DNA from: Paractinoplanes tereljensis
GTDB lineage: Bacteria; Actinomycetota; Actinomycetes; Mycobacteriales; Micromonosporaceae
Direction of reading: 5' to 3'
Assembly: GCF_016862435.1 (NCBI RefSeq)
Contig: NZ_BOMY01000018.1
Span: forward strand, 86,790 to 150,789
DNA: 64,000 nt
Notes under the pieces: model-generated
Told to the model about the DNA's origin: nothing
Databases searched by the model: none
What the model saw: only the letters and a program-made list of their open reading frames with translations
Shown here: positions 19,813-29,191 of the stretch, piece after piece
Position numbering within the stretch: the first letter of the stretch is position 1
Layout of the letters: each line of letters begins with the position of its first letter
Translations under genes and position numbers: made by a program

Positions 19813-20660
19813 TGCCGTTCGATCGGGACGGAAAGTTCTACGAGAGCGGCCGGGCGCTCGAGGTCGACGGCGGCCTCGCGGTGCGGGCCAAACGCGGCAA
19901 GATCGGCGAGAAATGGTGGTCGCGGCACTTCGTCGACGTGCTGGAACGCGTCTGCGACGGCGGGCGGCTGGCCCGCGGGCGGGCCTACGCCCGCAAGGGC
20001 CAGGTCATGGACTTTCAACTCGCGGCGGGCAAGGTGACGGCCCGGGTGCAGGGTTCAAGACCGAAGCCGTACGCCGTGACGGTCACGATTTCCGCCTTCG
20101 ACGAGGCCCAGTGGACCTCGTTGACCGAGGCGCTCGGCAGTCGGGCTCTCTATCGGGCCGCCCTGCTGGCCGGCGAGATGCCCCGGGAGATCATCGACCT
20201 CTTCGCCGAGCACGACCTGCCGCTCTTCCCCGACAACCTGGATATCCAGTGCAACTGCCCGGACTGGGGAGTGCCCTGCAAGCACGGCTCGGCGGTGCTC
20301 TACGTGCTGGCCGAGGCGTTCGACGACGACCCGTTCCTGGTGCTGGCCTGGCGCGGGCGCGACCGGGAGGCCCTGCTGGGTGCGCTGCGCGGCACTCCCG
20401 AGCCGGTCGAGGCGGTGGACCCGCTCGCGGTCGAGGAGGTTCCGCTCGACGAGGTCGTCCTCGCCGACTACTACTCCCCCGGCCTGTCGCTGGGCCGGCT
20501 GCGCGAACGGCCGGCCCGGGTGACCGCCCCGCCCGAACTGCTGCTGCGCGCGCTCGACGCGCCGCCGGTGCGGGTGCGGCACATTCCGCTTGTCGACGTG
20601 CTCAAGTCGGCCTACCGCGAGCTGGCGGAGCCGTCGTCCGCGACGGACGACGGCTCCTGA
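19812..20660 (+). CDS. SWIM zinc-finger protein, partner of the SNF2 helicase
   Basis: 282-aa protein with a SWIM zinc-binding motif (CNCPDWGVPCKH, a CxCx6CxH pattern) at about residues 148-160. SWIM domains bind DNA or proteins. The N-terminal region (YESGRALEVDGGLAVRAKRG) and the WWSRHFVDVLE segment resemble the SWIM proteins commonly encoded next to SNF2 ATPases. No other domain recognised. ATG overlaps the helicase stop by one base. The last 11 codons encode a perfect 13-bp hairpin (terminator). Confidence 0.88.
   Translation: MPFDRDGKFYESGRALEVDGGLAVRAKRGKIGEKWWSRHFVDVLERVCDGGRLARGRAYARKGQVMDFQLAAGKVTARVQGSRPKPYAVTVTISAFDEAQWTSLTEALGSRALYRAALLAGEMPREIIDLFAEHDLPLFPDNLDIQCNCPDWGVPCKHGSAVLYVLAEAFDDDPFLVLAWRGRDREALLGALRGTPEPVEAVDPLAVEEVPLDEVVLADYYSPGLSLGRLRERPARVTAPPELLLRALDAPPVRVRHIPLVDVLKSAYRELAEPSSATDDGS
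20628..20656. terminator. Bidirectional hairpin between convergent genes, inside the SWIM coding end
   Basis: Arms GAGCCGTCGTCCG (20628-20640) and CGGACGACGGCTC (20644-20656) are perfect complements with a 3-nt loop. It ends just before the SWIM gene's TGA (20658-20660) and 12 bp from the 3' end of the glucanase gene, so it can serve both strands. No long T-tract. Confidence 0.6.
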
Positions 20661-20667
20661 CTCAACT

Positions 20668-22260
20668 TCAGCCCTTGCGCCACTTCTGGTTCGAGGTGCC
20701 GGCGCAGTCCCACAGTTGAAGCTTCGCGCCGTCGTTGGCGTTCAGGTCGACGATGTCGACGCACCTGTTGGCCTGCGGGTTGACCAGGTCACCCGCGGCG
20801 CTCAGCACGAACTGCTGGGCACCGGTGCCGTTGCAGGTCCACAGCTGGATCGCGGCGCCGTTCGCGGTCGACCCGGACGCCACGTCCAGGCACTTGCCGC
20901 TCGGGCTGACCAGCGCGCCGCCGGTGGCCGTCCACTTCTGCGCGTTGGTGCCGTTGCAGGTCCACATCTGCAGCCGTGCGCCGTCCACGAAGTTCGAGTT
21001 CGGCACGTCGACGCACTTGTTGTTGAGGCTGCTGATCAGCGCGGTCCCGGTGGCCGGCGGCGGCGTGGTGCCCCCACCGGTGAACGGCGACAGCACGATC
21101 CCGGCCGAGCGCGGGTCGCCGTCGTTGACCAGCGACTCGAAGGCACCGACGTCATCGAAGGCGAACGCGTACGCCTTCCCGTCCGACATGTTGGCGTGGA
21201 TCACCTTGGCGTACACGTTGGTCGGGTTGTTCTGGTAGAACTGCGCCGCGTTGGTGCTCGGCTGGGTGTCGACCGTGCCCAGCGTGCCGCGGTTGAGCGC
21301 GGCGCACAGGGTGCGCGAGATCGGGCCGACCACCAGGTCGTTCGGCGCCGGCAGGTCGCCGTCGCAGCCCCACACGCTGGCCGACGAGGGCCGGTTGAAC
21401 GACGCCACCTGGGCACCCGAGGAGTTGGTGAAGTTCATGACGTTGCCCGACGTACGCCCGAAGTATTTGGTGTTGGGCTGGTCGCCGAAGGGCACCACGG
21501 TCAAGGTCTTGGTGGCGTACGCGTTCCAGGCGCTCGCGATGTACGAGTCGAGGTAGTTGGCGCCCAGCAGGCCCGAGCCGGCCGCCTTGCCCGGCGAGAG
21601 CACCCGCAGCACGGTGCCGTCCGACCGGGTGTAGACGGTGTTCGCCCAGCCCGAGGTCCCCTTGATCGTGTTGATCACGTTGGTCCGGCCGTTCGCGACC
21701 ACGTCGCCGGTGCGCTTGGTGACGCCCGCGCTGTTGGTCACGGTCACCGCGTGCGGCACCGCGAACATGTCGACCTGCGAGCTGTTCAGCCACAGGCCGG
21801 AGTCGTTGTAGGTGAACTCGCTCCAGTCGAACAGGATGTTGTAGTTGGCGTCGCCGGACGCCCACGGCGCCGGCTGCACCAGCCCGTCCGGGGTGAGGAA
21901 GAACTTGAGCTTCTCACCGAACGAGAAGTAGACCCGGCCGGAGAACCCGCGCGGGAAGTTGATCGTGGTGCTGCCGCCGTTGCCGGCGCCGGCGATCGAG
22001 ACGTCCGGGGCCGGCGAGGGCGGGAGCTGCCCGCCGCTCCACGCGGTGAAGGTGCCGGCCTGGTTGACGTAACCGAGCCGGCCGGAGGAGAGCTGCACGC
22101 CGATCACGTACAGGTAGGTCGCGTCGCCGCGGCCGGTGCTGTTGGTAACGGTGACGGGCAGGAGGTTGGGACCGACGGCTTGCGCCGCCGAGGGGGAGAC
22201 GGCCGCGGCGACCGGGATGGTCAGGGCCAGCGCGGCGAGAGCACGCAGGACGGTACGCAC
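20668..22260 (-). CDS. Secreted GH64 beta-1,3-glucanase with C-terminal ricin-type lectin domain
   Basis: 530-aa exported enzyme, probably cutting laminarin/curdlan or fungal cell-wall beta-1,3-glucan to pentasaccharides as GH64 enzymes do. A signal peptide ends in AAQA (about residue 28). The GH64 thaumatin-like core spans about 32-380 (LPVTVTNSTG, FPRGFSGRVYFSFGEKL, ILFDWSEFTYND). A short linker (GGGTTPPPATG) leads to a beta-trefoil CBM13 domain with three QxW-type repeats (AQKW, AQQF, NQKW). GTG start at 22260 with GGAAAGAGG upstream. A LacI-like palindrome lies 36 bp upstream. Confidence 0.92.
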   Translation of the reverse strand: MRTVLRALAALALTIPVAAAVSPSAAQAVGPNLLPVTVTNSTGRGDATYLYVIGVQLSSGRLGYVNQAGTFTAWSGGQLPPSPAPDVSIAGAGNGGSTTINFPRGFSGRVYFSFGEKLKFFLTPDGLVQPAPWASGDANYNILFDWSEFTYNDSGLWLNSSQVDMFAVPHAVTVTNSAGVTKRTGDVVANGRTNVINTIKGTSGWANTVYTRSDGTVLRVLSPGKAAGSGLLGANYLDSYIASAWNAYATKTLTVVPFGDQPNTKYFGRTSGNVMNFTNSSGAQVASFNRPSSASVWGCDGDLPAPNDLVVGPISRTLCAALNRGTLGTVDTQPSTNAAQFYQNNPTNVYAKVIHANMSDGKAYAFAFDDVGAFESLVNDGDPRSAGIVLSPFTGGGTTPPPATGTALISSLNNKCVDVPNSNFVDGARLQMWTCNGTNAQKWTATGGALVSPSGKCLDVASGSTANGAAIQLWTCNGTGAQQFVLSAAGDLVNPQANRCVDIVDLNANDGAKLQLWDCAGTSNQKWRKG

Positions 22261-22295
22261 GGGGAACCTCTTTCCGTACGGGGATAGCGGAAGGG

Positions 22296-22307
22296 GAGAG
22301 CGCTCTC
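22296..22307. promoter_or_regulatory. 12-bp palindrome, candidate LacI-family operator of the glucanase
   Basis: GAGAGCGCTCTC is a perfect palindrome with the central CGCT-type core (AGCGCT) seen in CebR/LacI-family operators of polysaccharide-degradation genes (known CebR site TGGGAGCGCTCCCA). It lies 36 bp upstream of the glucanase GTG, with a TTGACA box (complement 22334-22339) and a second palindrome TTGTTAACAA (22320-22329) further up. The cognate regulator is not in the window. Confidence 0.55.
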
Positions 22308-22404
22308 ACAGCGTGCGTATTGTTAACAAGGTGTGTCAATAGACGGTTACAGATGTAAGTGTGCGCGGGCAAACGACGCGTCAAACGGGCATTAAGCTCC
22401 GATC

Positions 22405-23361
22405 ATGAGTGACATGAGCTACCGCCGGCTGGGCACCTCGGGTCTGGTCGTCTCGGTCGTCGGCATCGGCTGCAACAACTTCGGCCGCAAGCTCGACGCG
22501 GACGGGACGAAAGAAGTCGTGGACGCGGCCATCGACGCCGGCATCACCCTGTTCGACACGGCCGACATCTACGGCACCCCGCACGGCGCCTCCGAGGAAT
22601 GCCTCGGTGCCGCGCTGAAGGGCCGGCGCGACGACGTCATCGTGGCCACCAAGTTCGGCATGGACATGGAAGGCCTCAACGGCAACGACTTCGGCGCCCG
22701 CGGCTCCCGCCGATACATCGTGCGCGCGGTCGAGGCCTCGCTGCGCCGCCTGGAAACCGACTACATCGACCTCTACCAGCTGCACGAACCCGACGAAGCC
22801 ACCCCGATCGACGAGACGCTGGCCGCGCTCGACGACGTGGTCCGCTCGGGCAAGGTGCGCTACTTGGGCAACTCCAACTTCGCCGGCTGGCAGATCGCCG
22901 ACGCCGACTGGACCGCCCGGGCCGCCGGTCACACCCCGTTCATCAGCGCGCAGAACCGTTACAGCCTGCTGCAGCGCTACGTCGAGGACGAGGTAGTGCC
23001 GGCCTGCGAGCAGTACGGCCTCGGCCTGCTGCCGTTCTTCCCGCTCGACTCCGGCCTGCTGTCCGGCAAGTACACCCGTGGCGAGCGGGCTCCGGTCGGC
23101 ACCCGGCTGTCCCAGGACCGCTACCAGCGGGTGCTCGCCGACGCCGACTGGGACACCATCGAGCGGCTGACCGCGTTCGGCGAGGAGCGCGGGCACAGCC
23201 TGCTCGAGGTCGCCATCGCCGGTCTCGCGGCGCGACCGGCTGTGACCAGCGTCATCGCCGGCGCCACCAGCGCCACCCAGGTCGAGGCCAACGCCGCGGC
23301 CGGAAACTGGCAGCTCAGCGTGGATGACGTGGCCGCCCTGGACGCTGCACTCAACGGCTGA
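22405..23361 (+). CDS. Aldo/keto reductase
   Basis: NADPH-dependent oxidoreductase of the AKR superfamily (318 aa, (beta/alpha)8 barrel). The catalytic tetrad is visible: Asp and Tyr in LFDTADIYG (about residues 51-59), Lys in VATKFG and His in YQLHEPD. The YRRLGTSGLVVSVVGIGCNNFG start is typical. The cofactor-binding C-terminal segment is SVIAGATSATQVEANAAAG. Substrate not predictable. It is divergent from the glucanase gene with 144 bp between them. Confidence 0.92.
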   Translation: MSDMSYRRLGTSGLVVSVVGIGCNNFGRKLDADGTKEVVDAAIDAGITLFDTADIYGTPHGASEECLGAALKGRRDDVIVATKFGMDMEGLNGNDFGARGSRRYIVRAVEASLRRLETDYIDLYQLHEPDEATPIDETLAALDDVVRSGKVRYLGNSNFAGWQIADADWTARAAGHTPFISAQNRYSLLQRYVEDEVVPACEQYGLGLLPFFPLDSGLLSGKYTRGERAPVGTRLSQDRYQRVLADADWDTIERLTAFGEERGHSLLEVAIAGLAARPAVTSVIAGATSATQVEANAAAGNWQLSVDDVAALDAALNG

Positions 23362-23464
23362 TCGGGCAACACCCGTCCGGGCTCGTCCCAACGGGCGGTG
23401 CGATTTCGTAGCGTTTGGCTGATAGCTTCGCCAGCGCACAGACCGCCGTCCGTTGGGAAGATCC

Positions 23465-25210
23465 ATGCCCGCTGCCCTCCGCCCGCGCGCCCTGCTCCGG
23501 CACCTGCCGCTGCTTGTCGTGCTGGCCGGAGCCGTCGGGCTGCGCGTCTGGTACGCGCTGACTTACCCGTACGCGTTCTTCTTCCCGGACAGCCGCCCCT
23601 ACATGGAAGCGGCCTACCTGAGCACGCCCAACCCGGCTCGCCCGTACGGGTACTCCTGGCTGCTCAAACCCTTCCTGCACGGCCCGTACGACCGGATCGC
23701 GTTCGCCCAGCACCTGCTCGGCGTCGTGCTCGTCGTAGTCGGGTACGTGTTCCTGGTCCGGCGCGGCGCCAAACCGTGGCTGGCCGCGCTCGCCGTGCTG
23801 CCGTTCGCGGTCGACGCCCGGGTGCTCACCATCGAGCACTTCGTGCTGGCCGAGACCGCGTACATCACGCTCACCGCCGGCGGACTGTTCCTGCTGGCCT
23901 GGCGCCGCCGACTCGGCTGGCTGGCCGCGGCGCTGGCCGGCACCATGCTCGGCTTCGCCGCCGTCACCCGCTCGGTCGGCCTGCCGATCCTCGCGCTGGC
24001 CGTCGTCTACCTGGTGATCCGCCGGGTCGGCTGGCTGCGGCTGGTCGCCTTCGCGCTGCCGGTCGCCGGCTTCCTCGGCGGTTACCTCACCTGGTACCAC
24101 CAGAGCACCGATGTGTACGCGTTCGGGCAGTACAGCGGCCGTTTCCTGTACGCCCGGGTGATGCCGATCGCCGACTGCGACAAGCTGAAACTCACCGCCG
24201 ACCAGCGCGAGCTCTGCATGCCGGACGCGCCGGCCACGTGGGTGCAGCGGCCGGACAACTACATCTGGAGCTCGCTCAGCCCGGCCCGGCGCCTCTACCC
24301 GTCCGAGACCAGCGACAAGGTCCTCGGCGACTTCGCCAACACGGTGATCAAGCAGCGCCCCGGCGCCTACGCGGCCATGGTGGCCGAACAGTCCTGGTGG
24401 CATCTGACCTGGCGGCCGCCGCTCAACTCGGACGCCGAATGCCTGGCCACCATCTGGCTGCCGCCGGCCAAGGTGGGCACCGACTGTGTGGCGCGCTACT
24501 ACACGCCGGCCAGCCGGCCGGACCGGATGCCGCCCCCGCACTTCCTGGTCGACAATCCGGACGCGAGCCGGCTGGCGGCGTACGGCAAGGTCGTCACCAC
24601 GCCCGGCCCGCTCTATGCCGTCGGGATACTCGCGGCCGTCGTGGCCGCCTGCTGGCGGCCGCGCCGCCGGCCGTGGCGCGAGGCGGCCGACGCGTTGCTC
24701 TTCACCGGGGCGGGTTTCGGCCTGCTGGTGGTCAGCGTCGCGACAAGCCTCTTCGATTACCGGTACGCCGAACCCGCGGTCCTGCTGATCCCGATCGGCC
24801 TGGCCCTGTCCGTCACCCGGATCGCGGCGGTGTCCGGGAAGCCGCTGCCGCCGATCCCGAAGCAGCGCTCCGCCGAACCCGACCTCCAGCCCGAACCTCA
24901 GCCACCCGCTCGGTCCGAGCCACCGCCGCCGGCCACCACCGAGCCGCAGCCGGCCAAAGCCATGGCCGACCCGGGGCCGGAGCCGGAGAAACAGGCCGAG
25001 CCGGAGGCACTTGCACAGGCCGAAGGCGATGCGCAGGCCGAAGCCGGAGCGGCGCCGGCCGTTGAGCTCGGGGCGGCGGACGAGGCCGAACCGGACGACG
25101 CGGGTGCGGACGATCTGGCGGATCTACCGGTCTACGAGATTCCGTCGCAGGCCAAGGCTGATGACCGGGTGATTCGCGGGGTCAAACCGCGAGGCGCCTT
25201 GTCGCATTGA
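23465..25210 (+). CDS. Polytopic membrane protein, GT-C glycosyltransferase-like
   Basis: 581-aa protein with an N-terminal helix, an extracytoplasmic Asp-containing loop (FFPDSRPYMEAAY) and roughly nine to ten further helices up to about residue 465, the arrangement seen in GT-C (ArnT/PMT-like) glycosyltransferases that use polyprenyl-phosphate sugars. A large soluble loop (about 215-370) contains WWHLTWRPP. The last 115 residues form a low-complexity cytoplasmic tail rich in Pro, Glu, Ala and Gln. The start is ATG at 23465; a TTG 12 bp earlier is less likely. Function and substrate unproven. Confidence 0.75.
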   Translation: MPAALRPRALLRHLPLLVVLAGAVGLRVWYALTYPYAFFFPDSRPYMEAAYLSTPNPARPYGYSWLLKPFLHGPYDRIAFAQHLLGVVLVVVGYVFLVRRGAKPWLAALAVLPFAVDARVLTIEHFVLAETAYITLTAGGLFLLAWRRRLGWLAAALAGTMLGFAAVTRSVGLPILALAVVYLVIRRVGWLRLVAFALPVAGFLGGYLTWYHQSTDVYAFGQYSGRFLYARVMPIADCDKLKLTADQRELCMPDAPATWVQRPDNYIWSSLSPARRLYPSETSDKVLGDFANTVIKQRPGAYAAMVAEQSWWHLTWRPPLNSDAECLATIWLPPAKVGTDCVARYYTPASRPDRMPPPHFLVDNPDASRLAAYGKVVTTPGPLYAVGILAAVVAACWRPRRRPWREAADALLFTGAGFGLLVVSVATSLFDYRYAEPAVLLIPIGLALSVTRIAAVSGKPLPPIPKQRSAEPDLQPEPQPPARSEPPPPATTEPQPAKAMADPGPEPEKQAEPEALAQAEGDAQAEAGAAPAVELGAADEAEPDDAGADDLADLPVYEIPSQAKADDRVIRGVKPRGALSH

Positions 25211-25239
25211 TCGGGGGCGGTGGCGCCGCCCGTGGATCA
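25208..25239. terminator. Hairpin between convergent genes (membrane protein and mqnA)
   Basis: GGGCGG/CCGCCC inner stem (25215-25220, 25226-25231) flanked by TGATC/GATCA outer arms (25208-25212 and 25235-25239). It begins at the stop codon of the membrane protein. The remaining 72 bp to the mqnA stop hold nothing else that I recognise. Confidence 0.5.
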
Positions 25240-25311
25240 ACCCGCGCTCTACTGGACTGCGCGAATTGGGCTTGACGGTCTGCGCCGTACGATCCGGAAT
25301 CTGGTTTTGAT

Positions 25312-26172
<861 letters not shown>

Positions 26173-26232
26173 CTATCCCCCACCGGTTGCCATCCACCGC
26201 TGGGTGGGGGCGGGGTGTCTCACATCGCACGC

Positions 26233-26276
26233 ACCTTCTTGCTAAAGTCTTTTGCAAAAGTCTTTAGCAAGAAGGT
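26233..26276. promoter_or_regulatory. 44-bp near-perfect palindrome, operator of the AlbA-domain regulator
   Basis: Two 22-bp arms centred between 26254 and 26255 pair at every position except one (26248/26261). The sequence reads as two AAAGTCTTT cores around CTTTTGCAAAAG. It ends 5 bp before the ATG at 26282, so a bound protein would block transcription or ribosome entry. Self-regulation by the downstream DNA-binding protein is inferred. Confidence 0.8.
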
Positions 26277-26281
26277 TGCGG

Positions 26282-28009
26282 ATGGACAAGCAGCAACTGA
26301 CGAGGCTCGTCGACCTGCTTCGCCGCTCGGGCAGTGATCTCTGTGACGTCGAGGTCAAAGCAGCGGCCGGCGGTCTTCCGAAGGCCTTGCGCGACACCTT
26401 GAGCGCCTTCAGCAACGACCGGGGCGGCACCGTCATCCTAGGGCTCGAGGAAGGCAACGAATTTCGTCCGGCCAACGGATTCGATGCTGCCAAGACCTCC
26501 AGTGCGCTCGCATCAACGTGCAACGACGAACTCCAGCCGCCAGTACGGACGGAGATCGAGATCGTCGAGTTCGAGGACGCGCTGGTGGTCGTCGCCGAGA
26601 TCAGCGAACTCGATCCCCGCTTCAAGCCCTGTTTCGTCGCTGCCAGGGGCGAGTACAACGGCTCATTCACCCGCGGCGGAGACGGGGACCGGCGGCTCAC
26701 CGACTTCGAGATTCACCTTCTACACACGAATCGTGGTCAGCCCAACGACGACCGCCAACCGGTGGCCGCCGCCACGCTCGCGGATCTCGACGCTGCTGAG
26801 ACGCAAGTGCTGGTCACTCGGGTCCGCCAGCGACAGCCACGTGCATTCGCAAACCTTGACGAAAGCCAGATTCTGCGTCGACTCAACGTCGTAGCCGAGG
26901 ACGAGGAGGGCATCGTCCGTCCTACTCTGGGCGGCCTACTCGCGCTCGGCACCTACCCTCAGCAATTCTTCCCTCAGCTCAACGCCACACTGGTGGCGTA
27001 CCCCGGTAAGTCAGCCGCCGATGTGCCGGCAAATGGACCGCGCTTTCTCGACAATCGTTCCTTCGACGGCCCGATCCCGGTGATCGTTGACGAGGTTGTC
27101 ACAGCTGTGCTTCGCAACACCTCGGTGCGGTCCTTCGTGGACGGAAACGGCCGAACCGACGTCTACGACTATCCGGCTGAGGTGGTCCGCGAGGCGGTTG
27201 CGAACGCTCTGCTGCACCGTGACTACTCAACCTATTCACGCGGTACTCCGGTCCAGATCACGCTCTACGCAGACCGGCTGGTCATCGCGAATCCGGGCGG
27301 TCTATTCGGCGCAGTAACCGAGGACGATCTGGGCGGCGAAGGCGTCACCTCGAGCCGTAACCCGGTGCTGGCTAAGCTACTGCAGGACATCCGCCTGCCC
27401 GAGACCGGCCGGATGGCATGCGAGAACCGGGCCAGCGGCATTCCGACCATGCTTCGAGAACTCCGCCGAGCGGGTTCACCTCCGCCGGAATTTCACAATC
27501 GGATCACGCGGTTCAAGGTGGTTTTGCCCCGGCATGCCCTACTCGACGACGCGACCACGGCGTGGATCGTCAGTCTGGGGCAGAGCGGACTGACTACCTC
27601 TCAGCACCTTGCTCTCGCCGAGATGCGCACTGGCCGTACGGTCACCAACGGCACCATGCGCAATCTCGGCCTGGAAGCCCATCGAGCAACAAGCGAATTG
27701 TCCGATCTTGTGAACCGCGGAGTCGCCGTGCGAATCGGCGAGCGGCGCCACGCTCGTTACGTTCTCGCACCTGAGGCCGATGATCCGACGCCGAGCCGGG
27801 CCGATGGCACACCTGAGGAATTGGTGTGGCGCACCCTGGCGGACGGGACTGAACTGAGTCGCCGCGATATCGAACAGCGCACCGGGCTCAGCTACATGAA
27901 GGTGCTACGCGCGCTGAAGGCACTTGAGGATTCCGGTCGGGTGACTCCGACGGCGCCGGGCCGCTCACCGCTCCGCCGGTACCGGCGCAACGGCCCTGGC
28001 CTCTGGTGA
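26282..28009 (+). CDS. AlbA_2 (Schlafen-type) and GHKL-ATPase domain putative regulator with C-terminal winged helices
   Basis: 575-aa protein. An AlbA_2 domain covers about residues 10-120 (CDVEVKAAAGGLP, TLSAFSNDRGGTVILGLEEG). A GHKL-type ATP-binding segment follows, with the N-box EAVANALLHRDYS (about 303-315), ADRLVIANPGGLFG, and the family-typical RNPVLAKLL. The C-terminus has two winged-helix-like parts, the last being DIEQRTGLSYMKVLRALKAL. Such proteins are usually annotated as ATP-binding transcriptional regulators. The start is ATG at 26282; a TTG inside the palindrome is rejected. GC is about 60%, well below its neighbours, suggesting transfer. Its 3' end overlaps the MFS gene by 45 bp. 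Confidence 0.85.
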   Translation: MDKQQLTRLVDLLRRSGSDLCDVEVKAAAGGLPKALRDTLSAFSNDRGGTVILGLEEGNEFRPANGFDAAKTSSALASTCNDELQPPVRTEIEIVEFEDALVVVAEISELDPRFKPCFVAARGEYNGSFTRGGDGDRRLTDFEIHLLHTNRGQPNDDRQPVAAATLADLDAAETQVLVTRVRQRQPRAFANLDESQILRRLNVVAEDEEGIVRPTLGGLLALGTYPQQFFPQLNATLVAYPGKSAADVPANGPRFLDNRSFDGPIPVIVDEVVTAVLRNTSVRSFVDGNGRTDVYDYPAEVVREAVANALLHRDYSTYSRGTPVQITLYADRLVIANPGGLFGAVTEDDLGGEGVTSSRNPVLAKLLQDIRLPETGRMACENRASGIPTMLRELRRAGSPPPEFHNRITRFKVVLPRHALLDDATTAWIVSLGQSGLTTSQHLALAEMRTGRTVTNGTMRNLGLEAHRATSELSDLVNRGVAVRIGERRHARYVLAPEADDPTPSRADGTPEELVWRTLADGTELSRRDIEQRTGLSYMKVLRALKALEDSGRVTPTAPGRSPLRRYRRNGPGLW

Positions 28010-29191
28010 TTCGACACCGACCTTGACGGACTCGCGGCGGACCAGTGGGAAGCCGATCAGGGACGCGGTCAGGCCGATGGCACCGGTTGCGGCCACCAGC
28101 CAGCGGGGGTCGACGTGTTCGACCAGGGGGCCGGCCGCGGCCAGGCCGAGCAGGCCCGCCGTCTGCATGGCGGAGGTCACGGCGGCGAAGGCGCGGCCGT
28201 GTGCGGCCGAGGGGACGCGCCCGGCGATGATCACCATGACGAAGACGTTGATGCCGGCGTTGAAGACGCCGCCGATCAGCCACAGCGGAATCAGCGCGGT
28301 CGCGCCGGTGACCAGGGCGCCCGCGAACAGCGGAACGCACGAGCCGGCCGTGATCAGCATCAGGGCCGGGACGGTGATGCGGGCCCTGGAGACCCGCCCG
28401 AAGAGCACGCTGCCGAGCAGCATGCCGGCCGGCCACGCCGCGGTCACCAGGCCGAACATGGTCGTGGAGGCGTGCAGGGTGTCGCGGATGAAGAAGACCT
28501 CGACCACGTTGATCGCACTCACCCCGACCATGACCGCGGCCATCGCTCCGATCATCACGGTGAGTGCGCGGTCGTCCCGTACCTTGAAGTGGGATTTTTC
28601 GGTCTTCGCCAGGGTTTTCTGGTGGCGCCGGGTCTTGATCACCAGGCCGGCCACGACCAGGGCGAGGTAACTCACCGCGTCGAGCAGCAGCGGCGTCCGC
28701 GAGCCGGTCTGGCCGACCAGGATGCCGGCCAGCGCCGGGGCGATCAGCATGCCGATCACGCCGGCGGTCTGGTTGAGGCCGCTCGCCTTGGCCAGGTCGT
28801 CCGGGCGGACCATGCGCGGGATCAGCGCCGCGAGGGTCGGCTGGGTGACGGCCAGGCCAGCGGCGAGGAGCGCGACCAGCCCGATGATCGCGACCGGATG
28901 CTGCACGAAGGCCAGCGCGACGCAGATCAGCGACTGCACGAAACCGGCCGTGATCAGCACGACCCGGCTGTCGGCCCGGTCGGCGATGCGCCCGCCGATC
29001 GGGGCGAGCAGGGCCAGCGGCAGGCTCGCCGCCACCAGCAGGCCGGAGACGGCCAGGCCGCCGTGCCCGCGCTGCTGCAGAACGAGGGCGAGCGTGGTGG
29101 CGGCGAGGAAGTCGCCGCACACCGAGACGGCACGGGCCGCCGAGACCAGATAGACGTCCGCCCAGCGCGACTCACCAGATGTGAAGGACAT
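27965..29191 (-). CDS. MFS transporter (drug-efflux type)
   Basis: Major facilitator with 12 predicted helices (408 aa), probably a proton-driven exporter. The loop 2-3 motif GGRIADRADSRVVLI, close to the classic GxxxDRxGRR pattern, and the motif VTQPTLAALIPRMVRP with KASGLNQTAGVIG match the MFS drug/macrolide exporter branch. The start is taken as ATG at 29191 (MSFTSGESRWAD); the frame is open 12 codons further to a GTG. An inverted repeat straddles this start. The ArsR-like gene 29236-29820 lies directly upstream in the same orientation. Substrate unknown. Confidence 0.88.
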   Translation of the reverse strand: MSFTSGESRWADVYLVSAARAVSVCGDFLAATTLALVLQQRGHGGLAVSGLLVAASLPLALLAPIGGRIADRADSRVVLITAGFVQSLICVALAFVQHPVAIIGLVALLAAGLAVTQPTLAALIPRMVRPDDLAKASGLNQTAGVIGMLIAPALAGILVGQTGSRTPLLLDAVSYLALVVAGLVIKTRRHQKTLAKTEKSHFKVRDDRALTVMIGAMAAVMVGVSAINVVEVFFIRDTLHASTTMFGLVTAAWPAGMLLGSVLFGRVSRARITVPALMLITAGSCVPLFAGALVTGATALIPLWLIGGVFNAGINVFVMVIIAGRVPSAAHGRAFAAVTSAMQTAGLLGLAAAGPLVEHVDPRWLVAATGAIGLTASLIGFPLVRRESVKVGVESPEARAVAPVPAER

